Positions 7,229-15,179 of a stretch of DNA of 15,210 nt are shown in pieces. Source of the stretch: GCA-2733415 sp964635575. GTDB lineage: Bacteria > Bacteroidota > Bacteroidia > Flavobacteriales > Flavobacteriaceae. The notes under the pieces are model-generated. The model was not told the origin of the DNA and searched no databases. It saw only the letters and a list, made by a program, of their open reading frames with translations. The stretch spans positions 1 through 15,210 of the forward strand of contig CAZWNY010000046.1 in NCBI GenBank assembly GCA_964635575.1. Reading direction: 5' to 3'. Every line of letters begins with the position of its first letter. Within the stretch, counting starts at the first letter, position 1. The position numbers were made by a program, and so were the translations under genes.

Positions 7229-7270
7229 ATTACTTGCGATTAAGTTTGATTATTTGGTCTACACATATAT

Positions 7271-7301
7271 TTGGCTAATTAATGGTTTGTTTGTATTTTT
7301 G
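7271..7301 (+). promoter_or_regulatory. Bacteroidota promoter of the dCMP deaminase/peptidase operon
   Basis: TTG (7271-7273), a 20-nt spacer and TATTTTTG (7294-7301) match the consensus TTG-N17-23-TAnnTTTG fully. The start codon is at 7347, leaving a leader of about 40 nt. It is the best promoter in the window. Confidence 0.75.
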
Positions 7302-7346
7302 CTATGTTATAAATTTTTTTAAACTTACCATACTAAAATATAATTT

Positions 7347-7781
7347 ATGCTAACTAAAAAACAAGAGCGATACGATAAAGCATATTTACGAATGGCAACC
7401 GAATGGGGAAAACTTTCTCATTGCAAACGTAAACAAGTAGGCGCTATTATTGTAAAAGATAGGATGATAATATCTGACGGGTATAATGGCACGCCAACAA
7501 ATTTTGAAAATTATTGTGAAGATGATCACGGCTATACTAAATGGTATGTACTACATGCAGAAGCAAATGCTATTTTAAAAGTAGCAGCATCTACCCAATC
7601 TTGTCAAGAATCTACATTATATATTACACTTTCGCCTTGTAAAGAATGTAGTAAACTGATACATCAATGTGGTATAAAACGGGTAGTTTATCAACAAAAA
7701 TATAAAGATGATTCAGGTTTAAAATTTTTAGAAAAAGCAGGAGTTAACACACATTATTTACCAAAAACAGGAAATGAGTAA
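7347..7781 (+). CDS. dCMP deaminase family protein
   Basis: A 144-residue zinc-dependent cytidine/deoxycytidylate deaminase. It would convert dCMP to dUMP, supplying thymidylate synthase in the cytoplasm. The zinc ligands and the catalytic acid are visible as His70-Ala-Glu72 (LHAEANAI) and Pro97-Cys98-x-x-Cys101 (SPCKEC). The substrate loop GYNGTP (45-50), typical of dCMP deaminases as against tRNA or cytosine deaminases, is present, as is the early CKRKQVGAIIVKD strand. Length is normal. Its last 8 bases (ATGAGTAA) overlap the start of the S41 peptidase gene, so translation is coupled. I recall this pairing as common in Flavobacteriia. A consensus promoter precedes it. Confidence 0.92.
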   Translation: MLTKKQERYDKAYLRMATEWGKLSHCKRKQVGAIIVKDRMIISDGYNGTPTNFENYCEDDHGYTKWYVLHAEANAILKVAASTQSCQESTLYITLSPCKECSKLIHQCGIKRVVYQQKYKDDSGLKFLEKAGVNTHYLPKTGNE

Positions 7782-9351
7782 CAAATACATCCCATTAATA
7801 GTTGGTGTTGCATTAGCAATTGGTTTTTGGTTAGGCGGATTATTTAACTTTGGAAACACCCAAACATTATCAGTAACATCAAAAAAAAAACAAAAACTCA
7901 ATAAACTAATTGACTATATTGATTTTGAATATGTAGAAGACATTAATACCGATAGTATTGTTGATGTAACCGTAAATCATATTCTAAAAAACTTAGATCC
8001 ACATTCGATATATATTCCGAAAAAAAAATTACAAGAAATTACCGAATCCATGAACGGAAGTTTTGTAGGCATTGGAGTCTCTTTTTATATGCGTAATGAT
8101 ACGCTTTCGATTATAAAAACGATACAAAAAGGCCCTTCTGAAAAAGCAGGAATACAAGCAGGAGATAAAATATTAATGGCAAATAAAGATACATTATTTG
8201 GTAAAAAACTAACCAATAGTGCGATTATAAAAAAACTTCGAGGCAATCTAAATTCTACCGTAAATTTAACAATATATAGAGCAGCAGACAATAGTACCTT
8301 TACGAAAGAAATAACAAGGAAACTGGTGCCTCTAAAAAGTGTAACCGTTGCTTATGCCATAAACGACAGCTTAGGGTATATTAAAATAGATAGGTTTTCA
8401 GACACCACGTATAAAGAATTTAAAACAGAATTAAACGCACTTACCAAAAAAGGAATACATTCCTTAATTTTAGATTTAAGAGGTAATCCTGGTGGTTTTT
8501 TAGATAGAGCCAATCAAATTATAGATGAATTTTTAGAAAACGATAAGCTTATTATGTTTACTAAAAATAAAAAAGGAAAAATAAAAAAATATTTCGCCAC
8601 CAAAAAAGGAAGTTTTGAACACGGAAAAGTTTTTGTTTTAATAGATGAAAAATCAGCATCCGCTAGCGAAATAGTTGCAGGAGCTTTACAAGACAACGAT
8701 AAAGGTACAATTGTAGGAAGACGCTCTTTTGGCAAAGGTTTAGTACAAAAAGAAATGCAACTAGGAGACGGAAGTGCAGTGCGTTTAACAATATCTAAAT
8801 ATTATACACCAACAGGAAGATCCATACAAAAACCATATAAAAACACCTCAAAAAAAAATTATTATAACGAATATATAAATCGATATATTTCAGGTGAATT
8901 AACCGACTCTACACATATAAAAATAGTAGATTCGTTAAAATTTACCACACCAAAAGGAAAAACCGTATATGGCGGCGGAGGCATTACTCCTGATATTTTT
9001 GTACCTATAGAAACTGATGTTGCTTACACTAAAATAGAATATGCTATTAACAGCATATTGTTAGATAATTACATTTTTAATTATTTAGAAAAAAACAGAA
9101 AAAAATTAAATTTAATGTCGGAATCTGATTTTATTGCGAATTACCAAATTACAGATAAAATGGTGCTTTCCTATAAAAATTATTTAAAAAAAATAACAAA
9201 TAACGAACTAAATATTAAAGAAAACAAATACAATTCCGTTTTAAAAAACGCATTAAAGTCCGCAATAGCAGCTCAAATTTTTAACGATAATGTAGCACAT
9301 AAAATTAAAATAATAGATGATAAAATGATTGAAAAAATACTAACTCCATAA
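7774..9351 (+). CDS. S41-family carboxy-terminal processing peptidase (CtpA/Prc-like)
   Basis: A 525-residue periplasmic serine protease that removes or degrades protein C-termini. An N-terminal uncleaved signal anchor (about 6-26) is followed by a PDZ domain (about 95-170, GIGVSFYM and GPSEKAGIQAGDKIL) that binds the substrate tail, then the S41 catalytic domain (about 195-375). The oxyanion-strand motif LRGNPGG is at 235-241. The Ser/Lys dyad aligns with E. coli Prc by spacing: Ser296 in SASASE and Lys321 in FGKGLVQ, 25 residues apart, with Asp307 in the position of Prc Asp441. YYTPTGRSIQ and GGGITPD are further S41 hallmarks. A C-terminal helical extension (about 430-525) is usual for Bacteroidota members. 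Start ATG 7774 overlaps the dCMP deaminase stop. It converges on the MBL-fold gene; only a weak A+T-rich stem near 9368-9400 lies between. Confidence 0.94.
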   Translation: MSNKYIPLIVGVALAIGFWLGGLFNFGNTQTLSVTSKKKQKLNKLIDYIDFEYVEDINTDSIVDVTVNHILKNLDPHSIYIPKKKLQEITESMNGSFVGIGVSFYMRNDTLSIIKTIQKGPSEKAGIQAGDKILMANKDTLFGKKLTNSAIIKKLRGNLNSTVNLTIYRAADNSTFTKEITRKLVPLKSVTVAYAINDSLGYIKIDRFSDTTYKEFKTELNALTKKGIHSLILDLRGNPGGFLDRANQIIDEFLENDKLIMFTKNKKGKIKKYFATKKGSFEHGKVFVLIDEKSASASEIVAGALQDNDKGTIVGRRSFGKGLVQKEMQLGDGSAVRLTISKYYTPTGRSIQKPYKNTSKKNYYNEYINRYISGELTDSTHIKIVDSLKFTTPKGKTVYGGGGITPDIFVPIETDVAYTKIEYAINSILLDNYIFNYLEKNRKKLNLMSESDFIANYQITDKMVLSYKNYLKKITNNELNIKENKYNSVLKNALKSAIAAQIFNDNVAHKIKIIDDKMIEKILTP

Positions 9352-9417
9352 TAAATTATCTCATTTTTAAAAAAAACTTAACGCAAACATTCCGTTTTTT
9401 AAATTTTTTATTTGAAA

Positions 9418-10278
9418 TTAAAAAATTTCAGCACAAGCAAACTTATCTTTTAATACGACTCCTTTTTCTGAGTGTTGTACGGTTACTATTTGTTGGTGTG
9501 CATCATGCTCTAAAAATAAAAAGTAATTATTGTCTGCAGCTTGTTTTAAAAACTTAGCTTTTTCATCTAAACTTAACAGTGGTCGAGTATCATAACCTGT
9601 TATATACGGAATTTTTAAATGCCCTAAAGTGGGCATTAAATCTGCCATAAAACAGATGGTTTTTCCTTTGTATTTTATGTGTGGTATCATTTGTTTTTCG
9701 GTGTGTCCGTCTATAAATAACACCCCAAAATTAAGTTCATTTTTTGTTAAAAACCCACTTTTTTGGGTGCTTTTCATAAAATTTAATTGTCCGCTTTCTT
9801 GCATAGGCAATAGATTTTCTTTTAAAAAAGATGCTTTTTCACGGTTGTTTGGCTCTATTGCCCATTGCCAATGTTTTTGGTTCGTCCAAAACTTTGCGTT
9901 TTTAAATGCAGGTTGGTAATGGGTGCGCTCCTTATTCCACTCAATACTTCCTCCACAATGGTCAAAATGTAAATGCGTCATAAAAACATCCGTAATATCC
10001 TCTTTACAAAAACCCTGTTGTTTTAATGATTTTTCTATAGAATGATTTCCCCATTGGTGGTAATATCCAAACCATTTATCAGATTGTTTATTTCCCATTC
10101 CTGTATCTATTAATGTAAGTCGGTTTCCGTCTTCAATTAACAAGCAACGTGCGGCAATGTCTATTAAATTATTAGCATCGGAAGGGTTTGTTTTTTGCCA
10201 AATAGTTTTTGGTACAACACCAAACATTGCGCCACCATCTAACTTAAAGTTTCCTGCTTCTATTGAGTGTAATTTCAT
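9418..10278 (-). CDS. MBL-fold metallo-hydrolase
   Basis: A 286-residue metallo-beta-lactamase-fold enzyme with an intact two-metal site: H102-L-H104-F-D106-H107 (THLHFDHCGG), His192 (FIDGHTEKQ), Asp213 (CFMADLMP) and His258 (FLEHDAH). The opening strand LTLIDTGMG (54-62) is also typical. The general architecture resembles the lactonase/arylsulfatase-like branch rather than glyoxalase II or true beta-lactamases, but the substrate cannot be assigned. There is no signal peptide, so it is probably cytoplasmic. The ATG at 10278 begins the conserved core. It lies 101 nt downstream of the CPA2 antiporter on the same strand, without a terminator or a clear promoter motif between, so read-through from that gene is possible. 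Confidence 0.88.
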   Translation of the reverse strand: MKLHSIEAGNFKLDGGAMFGVVPKTIWQKTNPSDANNLIDIAARCLLIEDGNRLTLIDTGMGNKQSDKWFGYYHQWGNHSIEKSLKQQGFCKEDITDVFMTHLHFDHCGGSIEWNKERTHYQPAFKNAKFWTNQKHWQWAIEPNNREKASFLKENLLPMQESGQLNFMKSTQKSGFLTKNELNFGVLFIDGHTEKQMIPHIKYKGKTICFMADLMPTLGHLKIPYITGYDTRPLLSLDEKAKFLKQAADNNYFLFLEHDAHQQIVTVQHSEKGVVLKDKFACAEIF

Positions 10279-10379
10279 TTTTCTTTTTTACTTTTAGGTT
10301 AATACTTCTATAATTTAAAATGGTATAATTGTACTATTTTTAAATGTAAAATAAAAATCTAAAAAGGTAGTTTTTGACA

Positions 10380-12296
10380 TTATGAATTCATTTTAAAACT
10401 TACATTTTCTAAACTTTCAGTGGAGCCAACAAGAGTAACAACATCTCCTAAACGTAAACGAGTATATCCATGAGAAATAATCATTTGGTCGTTTCTTTTT
10501 ATTGAAAGTACAATAACATCTGTTGGAAAGCGTAAATCTCTAAGGGTTAGTCCGTGTATGTCTTTGTTTCTTATTTCTACATCTATAGTGTCTTGACCTT
10601 TGTCCATACCTAATAATAATGATGCTGCGTTTGGTGATCGCACTAAATGATCTAACAAACTTACCATTGCTGTTGACGGCTCAATAATTAAAGCTCCAAG
10701 TTTATGAAATTTATCGAAATTTTCTCGTTTATTTAAACGTACTACAATATCTCTTGTTCCTACTTCTTCGTAAATGGTTTCTGTTATTAAATAGTTTTCT
10801 TCATCTGAAAGCATGCAAACTACTGCGTCTGCCGATTCTAATTTTAATTTTGCAATTTTCTCTTTTAAATCACCATGTATTCCAATAATATCACAATCCT
10901 TTATTGTATTGTCAAAGTCTTGATTTACGGCAATAATTTTAGGCACCCAATTGTGGCTTTTTAATTGTTTTGCTAAGGCAATCGACTGACTTTCTAACCC
11001 AAATATAACTACGTCTTTTACACCATCAAACGGTGCATTTTCCTTTTTTAAATGACTTTCATTTACCAAGTTTATTGCTAATTTGAATAATGGCGGACCT
11101 ATTAATTGATTAATTACAATTATAGCAATAACTATAGTTTGAAATTGGTATCCCCATTCAGGAAATTCGTTTGCAATAATAGTGGTTAACCCTAATGCAA
11201 CACCAGCTTGTGTAATATAAGGCATCCAAGATATCCAAGTATATTCTTTATTATCTTTTGCAGCAATTACTCCAAAAACACCACCTAAAACCATGGTTAG
11301 CAAACGTAAAAAGAATAAGGCAATGGCAATCCAAAACACTTCAACTAACGTTTGTAAGGACAACGATGCGCCTGTAAGTGTAAAAAATACAATATAAATA
11401 ATAGGAGATATTTCTTCTAAAAGCTCTACAAATTCAATTCGGTTTTTGCTATAATTGGTAATGTAAAAACTGGCTATTATACAGATTAATAAAGGTTCTA
11501 AAACAATTTCATGATGAAAAATTTGTTCGGTATTATTTTTAACAAATTCGGCAAATATATATACACTCCAACCCAATAGTGTAACTAAAATAGCTTTCGC
11601 CTTTTGTGGTATTTGTATAGATAATGGTATTTGTAATATTTTACCGATTAAAATACCCAACATAAACGATATAAACAGTTCAAAAAGTAATATTAATAAA
11701 AATACAACACCTATTTTTTCTCCATAAATTATTGCTTTTGCAACAGCAAAACAAATGGAAAAAAGTATAATTACTAGCACATCTTTTACTACAGTAACGC
11801 CCATTGCTGTTTTAGTGAATGGTCCGTTTGCTCGCATTTCATTAATTACTGCTATTGCAGAAGACGGTGATCGTGCTACAAAAATTACACCGAACAAAAT
11901 AGCGACTGCAAACTTTACCGAGTTTGATAACTCTGCCATAAACGGTATTTTATCGGCTACATAGTATACGACTATACTGCTTAAAAAAAAAGTAATTACT
12001 AATTGCCCAAAAGTCATCCATTTTATAGCGTTAATACGACTTCTAAGTTCTTTTAAATACAACTCTGATCCCGCAGAAAAAGCAATAATTGCCAAAGCAA
12101 TATCATTTAAAAAATTTAATTTAGGCAGTGCCGTTTTAGGTATAAAATTTAATACCGAAGAACCCGCAATAATACCTGTAATTATTAAACCTGTAATTAA
12201 CGGGAATTTTATTTTTTGAAAAGTTTTAGCAATTTGAAAACCAGCAATGGCAACAATAATAAATCCAATTAATAAAACGATAAGCTGGTTGTTCAT
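10380..12296 (-). CDS. CPA2-type monovalent cation:proton antiporter with TrkA-N and TrkA-C domains
   Basis: A 638-residue inner-membrane transporter. Residues 1-412 form about 12-13 membrane helices of the CPA2 (KefB/KefC-like) exchanger family, which swap K+ or Na+ for H+. Conserved spots are ARSPSSAIAVINE (141-153) and VVKDVLVI (169-176), where Asp172 lines up with the ion-binding QD of Kef proteins. A cytosolic TrkA-N/RCK domain follows (about 427-540). Its glycine loop reads GLESQS (433-438) instead of GxGxxG, so nucleotide binding may be weak or lost, although ADAVVCMLSDEENY remains. A TrkA-C domain closes the protein (about 558-636, HGLTLRDLRFP and LRLGDVVTLVG). Start ATG at 12296. It is divergent from the lipoprotein/CPA1 operon. 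Ion specificity cannot be read from sequence. Confidence 0.88.
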   Translation of the reverse strand: MNNQLIVLLIGFIIVAIAGFQIAKTFQKIKFPLITGLIITGIIAGSSVLNFIPKTALPKLNFLNDIALAIIAFSAGSELYLKELRSRINAIKWMTFGQLVITFFLSSIVVYYVADKIPFMAELSNSVKFAVAILFGVIFVARSPSSAIAVINEMRANGPFTKTAMGVTVVKDVLVIILFSICFAVAKAIIYGEKIGVVFLLILLFELFISFMLGILIGKILQIPLSIQIPQKAKAILVTLLGWSVYIFAEFVKNNTEQIFHHEIVLEPLLICIIASFYITNYSKNRIEFVELLEEISPIIYIVFFTLTGASLSLQTLVEVFWIAIALFFLRLLTMVLGGVFGVIAAKDNKEYTWISWMPYITQAGVALGLTTIIANEFPEWGYQFQTIVIAIIVINQLIGPPLFKLAINLVNESHLKKENAPFDGVKDVVIFGLESQSIALAKQLKSHNWVPKIIAVNQDFDNTIKDCDIIGIHGDLKEKIAKLKLESADAVVCMLSDEENYLITETIYEEVGTRDIVVRLNKRENFDKFHKLGALIIEPSTAMVSLLDHLVRSPNAASLLLGMDKGQDTIDVEIRNKDIHGLTLRDLRFPTDVIVLSIKRNDQMIISHGYTRLRLGDVVTLVGSTESLENVSFKMNS

Positions 12297-12354
12297 AAAA
12301 ATAAGTAATTACAAAAAATTTTAAAACCCTAAATATATAAAAAATATGTTATTG

Positions 12355-12378
12355 TTTATATATTTATATATTTATATT
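12355..12378 (+). repeat. Three tandem copies of an 8-bp unit (TTTATATA) in the CPA1-operon promoter region
   Basis: TTTATATA at 12355-12362 and 12363-12370, then TTTATATT at 12371-12378. The array sits exactly between a TTG (12352-12354) and TAGTTTG (12380-12386), a shortened version of the -7 element, so copy number would set promoter spacing. Confidence 0.7.
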
Positions 12379-12408
12379 GTAGTTTGCAACAGTAAAAAAG
12401 AACTGAAA

Positions 12409-12648
12409 ATGATAAAAAAAATAGGATTACTATTTTTAATTACAATTTTAATGGCATGCAGTGGAGACGATGATGGTTCGTGTAGTGGTGCATCTTCCGT
12501 AAGTGCATCAGCAATATCAGATTTCCAATCTGCTAATACGGAGGCTAATTGTTTAGTTGTAAAAACCGCTTTAGAAAACCAAAGAGATGTTTGTGGAAAT
12601 TTATCTTCAAGTTTAACAGATACTTTATCTGAATTAAGTTGTAATTAA
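12409..12648 (+). CDS. Small four-cysteine lipoprotein, unknown function
   Basis: A 79-residue lipoprotein. The signal peptide is basic then hydrophobic (MIKKIGLLFLITILMAC), with lipobox LMAC and lipidated Cys17. The next residues, SGDDDGS, are an acidic tether typical of Bacteroidota lipoproteins. The mature part has four more cysteines (25, 48, 62, 78) in a helical stretch (NCLVVKTALENQRDVCG, then LSELSC). This fits a pattern I have seen in short unnamed Bacteroidota lipoproteins, probably a disulfide-bonded helical pair. I chose ATG 12409 over an upstream in-frame ATG at 12346 because only the shorter form begins with a proper signal peptide; the extra 21 codons translate the tandem repeat. 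The CPA1 antiporter starts 20 nt after the stop, so they share a transcript. Function unknown. Confidence 0.72.
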   Translation: MIKKIGLLFLITILMACSGDDDGSCSGASSVSASAISDFQSANTEANCLVVKTALENQRDVCGNLSSSLTDTLSELSCN

Positions 12649-12668
12649 TCGTATAAAAAACATCAAAA

Positions 12669-14492
12669 ATGGTAACATTAGCAGGGATTATTATTTTAGG
12701 AATATTAGCTCAATGGGTAGCTTGGAAATTTAAAATACCCGCTATTTTACCACTATTATTAATTGGTTTGTTAGTTGGGCCTATTGCCGCAGAGTTTTTA
12801 TCGGAAGATGGTAGTAAGTGGATAGAGCCTGTTTGGAATGGAACAACAGGTTTGTTTGCAGGTAAAAGTCTGTTTTATTTTGTTTCTCTTGCCATTAGTA
12901 TTATTCTTTTTGAAGGTGGTTTAACCTTAAAAATATCCGAAATTAAAAATATCGGCCCGGTAATTAGTAAACTAATAACATTAGGATCTTTAATTACTTT
13001 TTTATTAGCGGCGGTTGCTGTTTATTACTTATTTCATTTAAGTTGGCCAATTTCATTTTTATTTTCAGGGCTTATAATTGTTACAGGTCCTACGGTAATT
13101 ACCCCTATTTTAAGAAACATTCCTCTTAAAAAAGATGTATCCGCAATATTAAAATGGGAAGGTATTTTAATTGACCCAATTGGTGCATTAGTTGCTGTTT
13201 TAGTTTTTGAGTTTATTAGTGTTGATGGTGGTGGTGGATTTACTAAAACCGCTTTTATTGAGTTTGGGAAAATTATACTTTTTGGCACTACATTTGGGTT
13301 TACTTTTGCCCACTTTATTAATTTTGCAATTAATAAAAAATGGGTGCCACATTACTTACTAAATGTGGTTGCTTTAGCTGCTGTTTTAGGGGTTTTTGTG
13401 TTGTCTGATAGTTTTGCGCACGAATCAGGTTTATTAGCTGTTGTTGTTATGGGAATGGTATTAGGGAACTCTAACTCGCCGTATTTAAAAGAGTTATTAT
13501 ACTTTAAAGAATCACTAAGTGTTTTGCTAATATCTATCTTATTTATATTACTATCTGCAAACATGAATATGAGCGAATTATATCTTATTTTTAATTGGAA
13601 AACCGCAGTGCTTTTCGCAATAATTGTGTTTATAATTAGACCTATTGGGGTGTTTTTAAGCGCCACAAATTCTTCTTTATTATTTAAAGAAAAATTATTT
13701 ATTAGTTGGGTTGGTCCGCGTGGTATTGTAGCTGCAGGTATTGCTTCTTTATTTGGCTCTAAATTAGCAGAAGCAGGAGTTGTAGGTGCTGAATATATTA
13801 CACCTTTAGTGTTTATGGTAGTTTTGGGTACGGTTTTATTAAATGCAACTACTGCTCGTTTATTTGCTAAAGTAATTGGTGTTTTTTTAAAAGAATCTAA
13901 CGGAATTCTAATTATTGGAGCAAATGAAGTGTCTTGTTTAATCGCAAAATATTTACAAGAAAACGATCGTAATGTAGTTTTGATAGACAACAACCAAATA
14001 AATACAAATAAAGCAAAAAAAGAAGGTTTAGAAGCTTTAGATGTTGATATTTATTCTGAGGAATTATTAGATAATATTGAACTAAATGATGTCGGTTATT
14101 TAATGGCATTAACAGGTAATAATGATATAAATAAATATGCCCTTGAAAAATTTAAAAATCAATTTGGAGAAAACGGAGCGTTTAGGTTAATTACTAAAGA
14201 AGAAATTTTAGATGATAAAAACAACCCTAAAGAAGGTTTATTTAACGACACAGACGATTATAATTCATTAATAGAAACTGTACAAATGTATCCTGAAATT
14301 AATGAGGTAAATATAAAAGATGAAACACATTATAATGCGTTAATGGAAGTCTTTAAAATGGATAAAAACAGCATTCCTTTGTTTTTAAAAGATATAGATG
14401 GCGATTTAAAAATGATATCTTCATATTATAAAAATAATATCGAAAACACAAAAAACTGGAAGTTGGTATATTTAGGTAAACCTATTAGGTAA
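12669..14492 (+). CDS. CPA1-type Na+(K+)/H+ antiporter with C-terminal TrkA-N-like domain
   Basis: A 607-residue inner-membrane exchanger. Residues 1-398 hold about 12-13 helices with CPA1 (NhaP-like) signatures: LFEGGL (80-85), TGPTVITPILR (139-149), WEGILIDPIGA (163-173) and WVGPRGIVAAG (347-357). Asp169 is the likely ion/proton carrier. The residue before it is Ile, where many NhaP proteins have Asn, as in some bacterial subgroups. A cytosolic Rossmann/TrkA-N-like segment follows (about 412-530), with strand ILIIGANEVS, helix, and NVVLIDNN ending in an acidic position. The glycine motif is degenerate (GANEVS). The last about 75 residues are not recognisable. It would exchange Na+ or K+ for H+ for pH and salt balance. 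It is second in an operon with the small lipoprotein, and divergent from the CPA2 antiporter. Confidence 0.9.
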   Translation: MVTLAGIIILGILAQWVAWKFKIPAILPLLLIGLLVGPIAAEFLSEDGSKWIEPVWNGTTGLFAGKSLFYFVSLAISIILFEGGLTLKISEIKNIGPVISKLITLGSLITFLLAAVAVYYLFHLSWPISFLFSGLIIVTGPTVITPILRNIPLKKDVSAILKWEGILIDPIGALVAVLVFEFISVDGGGGFTKTAFIEFGKIILFGTTFGFTFAHFINFAINKKWVPHYLLNVVALAAVLGVFVLSDSFAHESGLLAVVVMGMVLGNSNSPYLKELLYFKESLSVLLISILFILLSANMNMSELYLIFNWKTAVLFAIIVFIIRPIGVFLSATNSSLLFKEKLFISWVGPRGIVAAGIASLFGSKLAEAGVVGAEYITPLVFMVVLGTVLLNATTARLFAKVIGVFLKESNGILIIGANEVSCLIAKYLQENDRNVVLIDNNQINTNKAKKEGLEALDVDIYSEELLDNIELNDVGYLMALTGNNDINKYALEKFKNQFGENGAFRLITKEEILDDKNNPKEGLFNDTDDYNSLIETVQMYPEINEVNIKDETHYNALMEVFKMDKNSIPLFLKDIDGDLKMISSYYKNNIENTKNWKLVYLGKPIR

Positions 14493-14503
14493 ATAATACC
14501 TTT

Positions 14504-14524
14504 AAATTTGCAATCTGCAAGTTT
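14504..14524. terminator. Weak hairpin between the CPA1 antiporter and the gldH-like gene
   Basis: AAATTTGCA pairs with TGCAAGTTT around a 3-nt loop, with one G-T wobble. It lies 12 nt after the antiporter stop in a convergent gap of 48 bp. No good T run follows on either strand, so termination here would be inefficient. Confidence 0.35.
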
Positions 14525-14540
14525 CATTATATATGCCTAT

Positions 14541-15017
14541 TTATTTTGTAACATTTTTTTGTTTTACAAAAACCCCAATCGAATTTATATTAGGTAAAAA
14601 CTGATGATTAAAAGTGTTTAAAACTTGTATCTTATACGTTCCAACCTCATCAAAAACATAATTATTTACCAATATTTGAGTAATATCACAAAGGCTACCC
14701 ATACAGTTTCCTAGTTCGTTTTTGTTTTTATCAAATAAACGTAAAGTTACAGGTATTTTATCAATTTGATGTAGCGGGTTGGTAATATAAAGCTCCAAAG
14801 GAATTTCTGGAAATTGTGAACCATAAACATAGCCCAAACTAAGTGTTATAGTTGCTTTTTGGCTACGTTTATTATCAAAAGAAAAAGTAATAGTTTCTGT
14901 TTTATACCATCGATTATTGTTAAAATCCGATTTTTTATACTGCGCTAAATTTTCGTTTTTACACGAAAACAATAATACAGCAAGCATTAAAAAAATGTAA
15001 ATATGTGCTTTTTTCAT
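14541..15017 (-). CDS. gldH: GldH-like gliding motility lipoprotein
   Basis: A 158-residue lipoprotein: signal MKKAHIYIFLMLAVLLFSC with the lipidated Cys at 19. The mature protein resembles GldH, a lipoprotein needed for gliding in Flavobacterium and linked to type IX secretion. Matching features are the early RWYKTETITFSF strand, the middle ITNPL strand, TLRLFDKNKNELGNCMGSLCDI (91-112) in place of the usual L-D-x-x-G-x-W-L-G-x-G-x-G-D block, the YVFDEVGTYKIQV strand (120-132), and LPNINSIGVFV (141-151). An extra pair, Cys105 and Cys110, replaces glycines of that block. I recall gldH usually lying beside ricT (PSP1) and a penicillin-binding protein; none is visible here, so a divergent paralogue is possible. 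A terminator upstream (15180-15210) suggests its own promoter in 15018-15180, where I see only weak candidates. Confidence 0.65.
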   Translation of the reverse strand: MKKAHIYIFLMLAVLLFSCKNENLAQYKKSDFNNNRWYKTETITFSFDNKRSQKATITLSLGYVYGSQFPEIPLELYITNPLHQIDKIPVTLRLFDKNKNELGNCMGSLCDITQILVNNYVFDEVGTYKIQVLNTFNHQFLPNINSIGVFVKQKNVTK

Positions 15018-15179
15018 AAGGTTATGGGTACGTTTTTATTTAGTAAACGATTAATTTAGTTAAAAAGTATTTAAAATTTTACAACAGGTGTAAATATATA
15101 ATTGGTTGTTTTTTAACAACAAATATTCAAATTGTTTTTAATAACCCTACAGGCTTTAATATTGTTCCAAAAAAAGAAA

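Noticed and set aside
8085..8735. Antisense open frames inside the S41 peptidase gene, and similar ones inside the MBL-fold and antiporter genes
   Set aside because: They are shadows of strongly conserved coding sequence on the other strand and carry no domain of their own.
9368..9400. Terminator between the S41 peptidase and MBL-fold genes
   Set aside because: The possible stem (A run plus C facing G plus T run) has almost no G-C pairs and a long loop, so it is too weak to call.
12346..12408. Longer lipoprotein start at ATG 12346
   Set aside because: The extra 21 residues translate the tandem repeat and would place a second hydrophobic stretch before a complete signal peptide that starts with its own Met at 12409.
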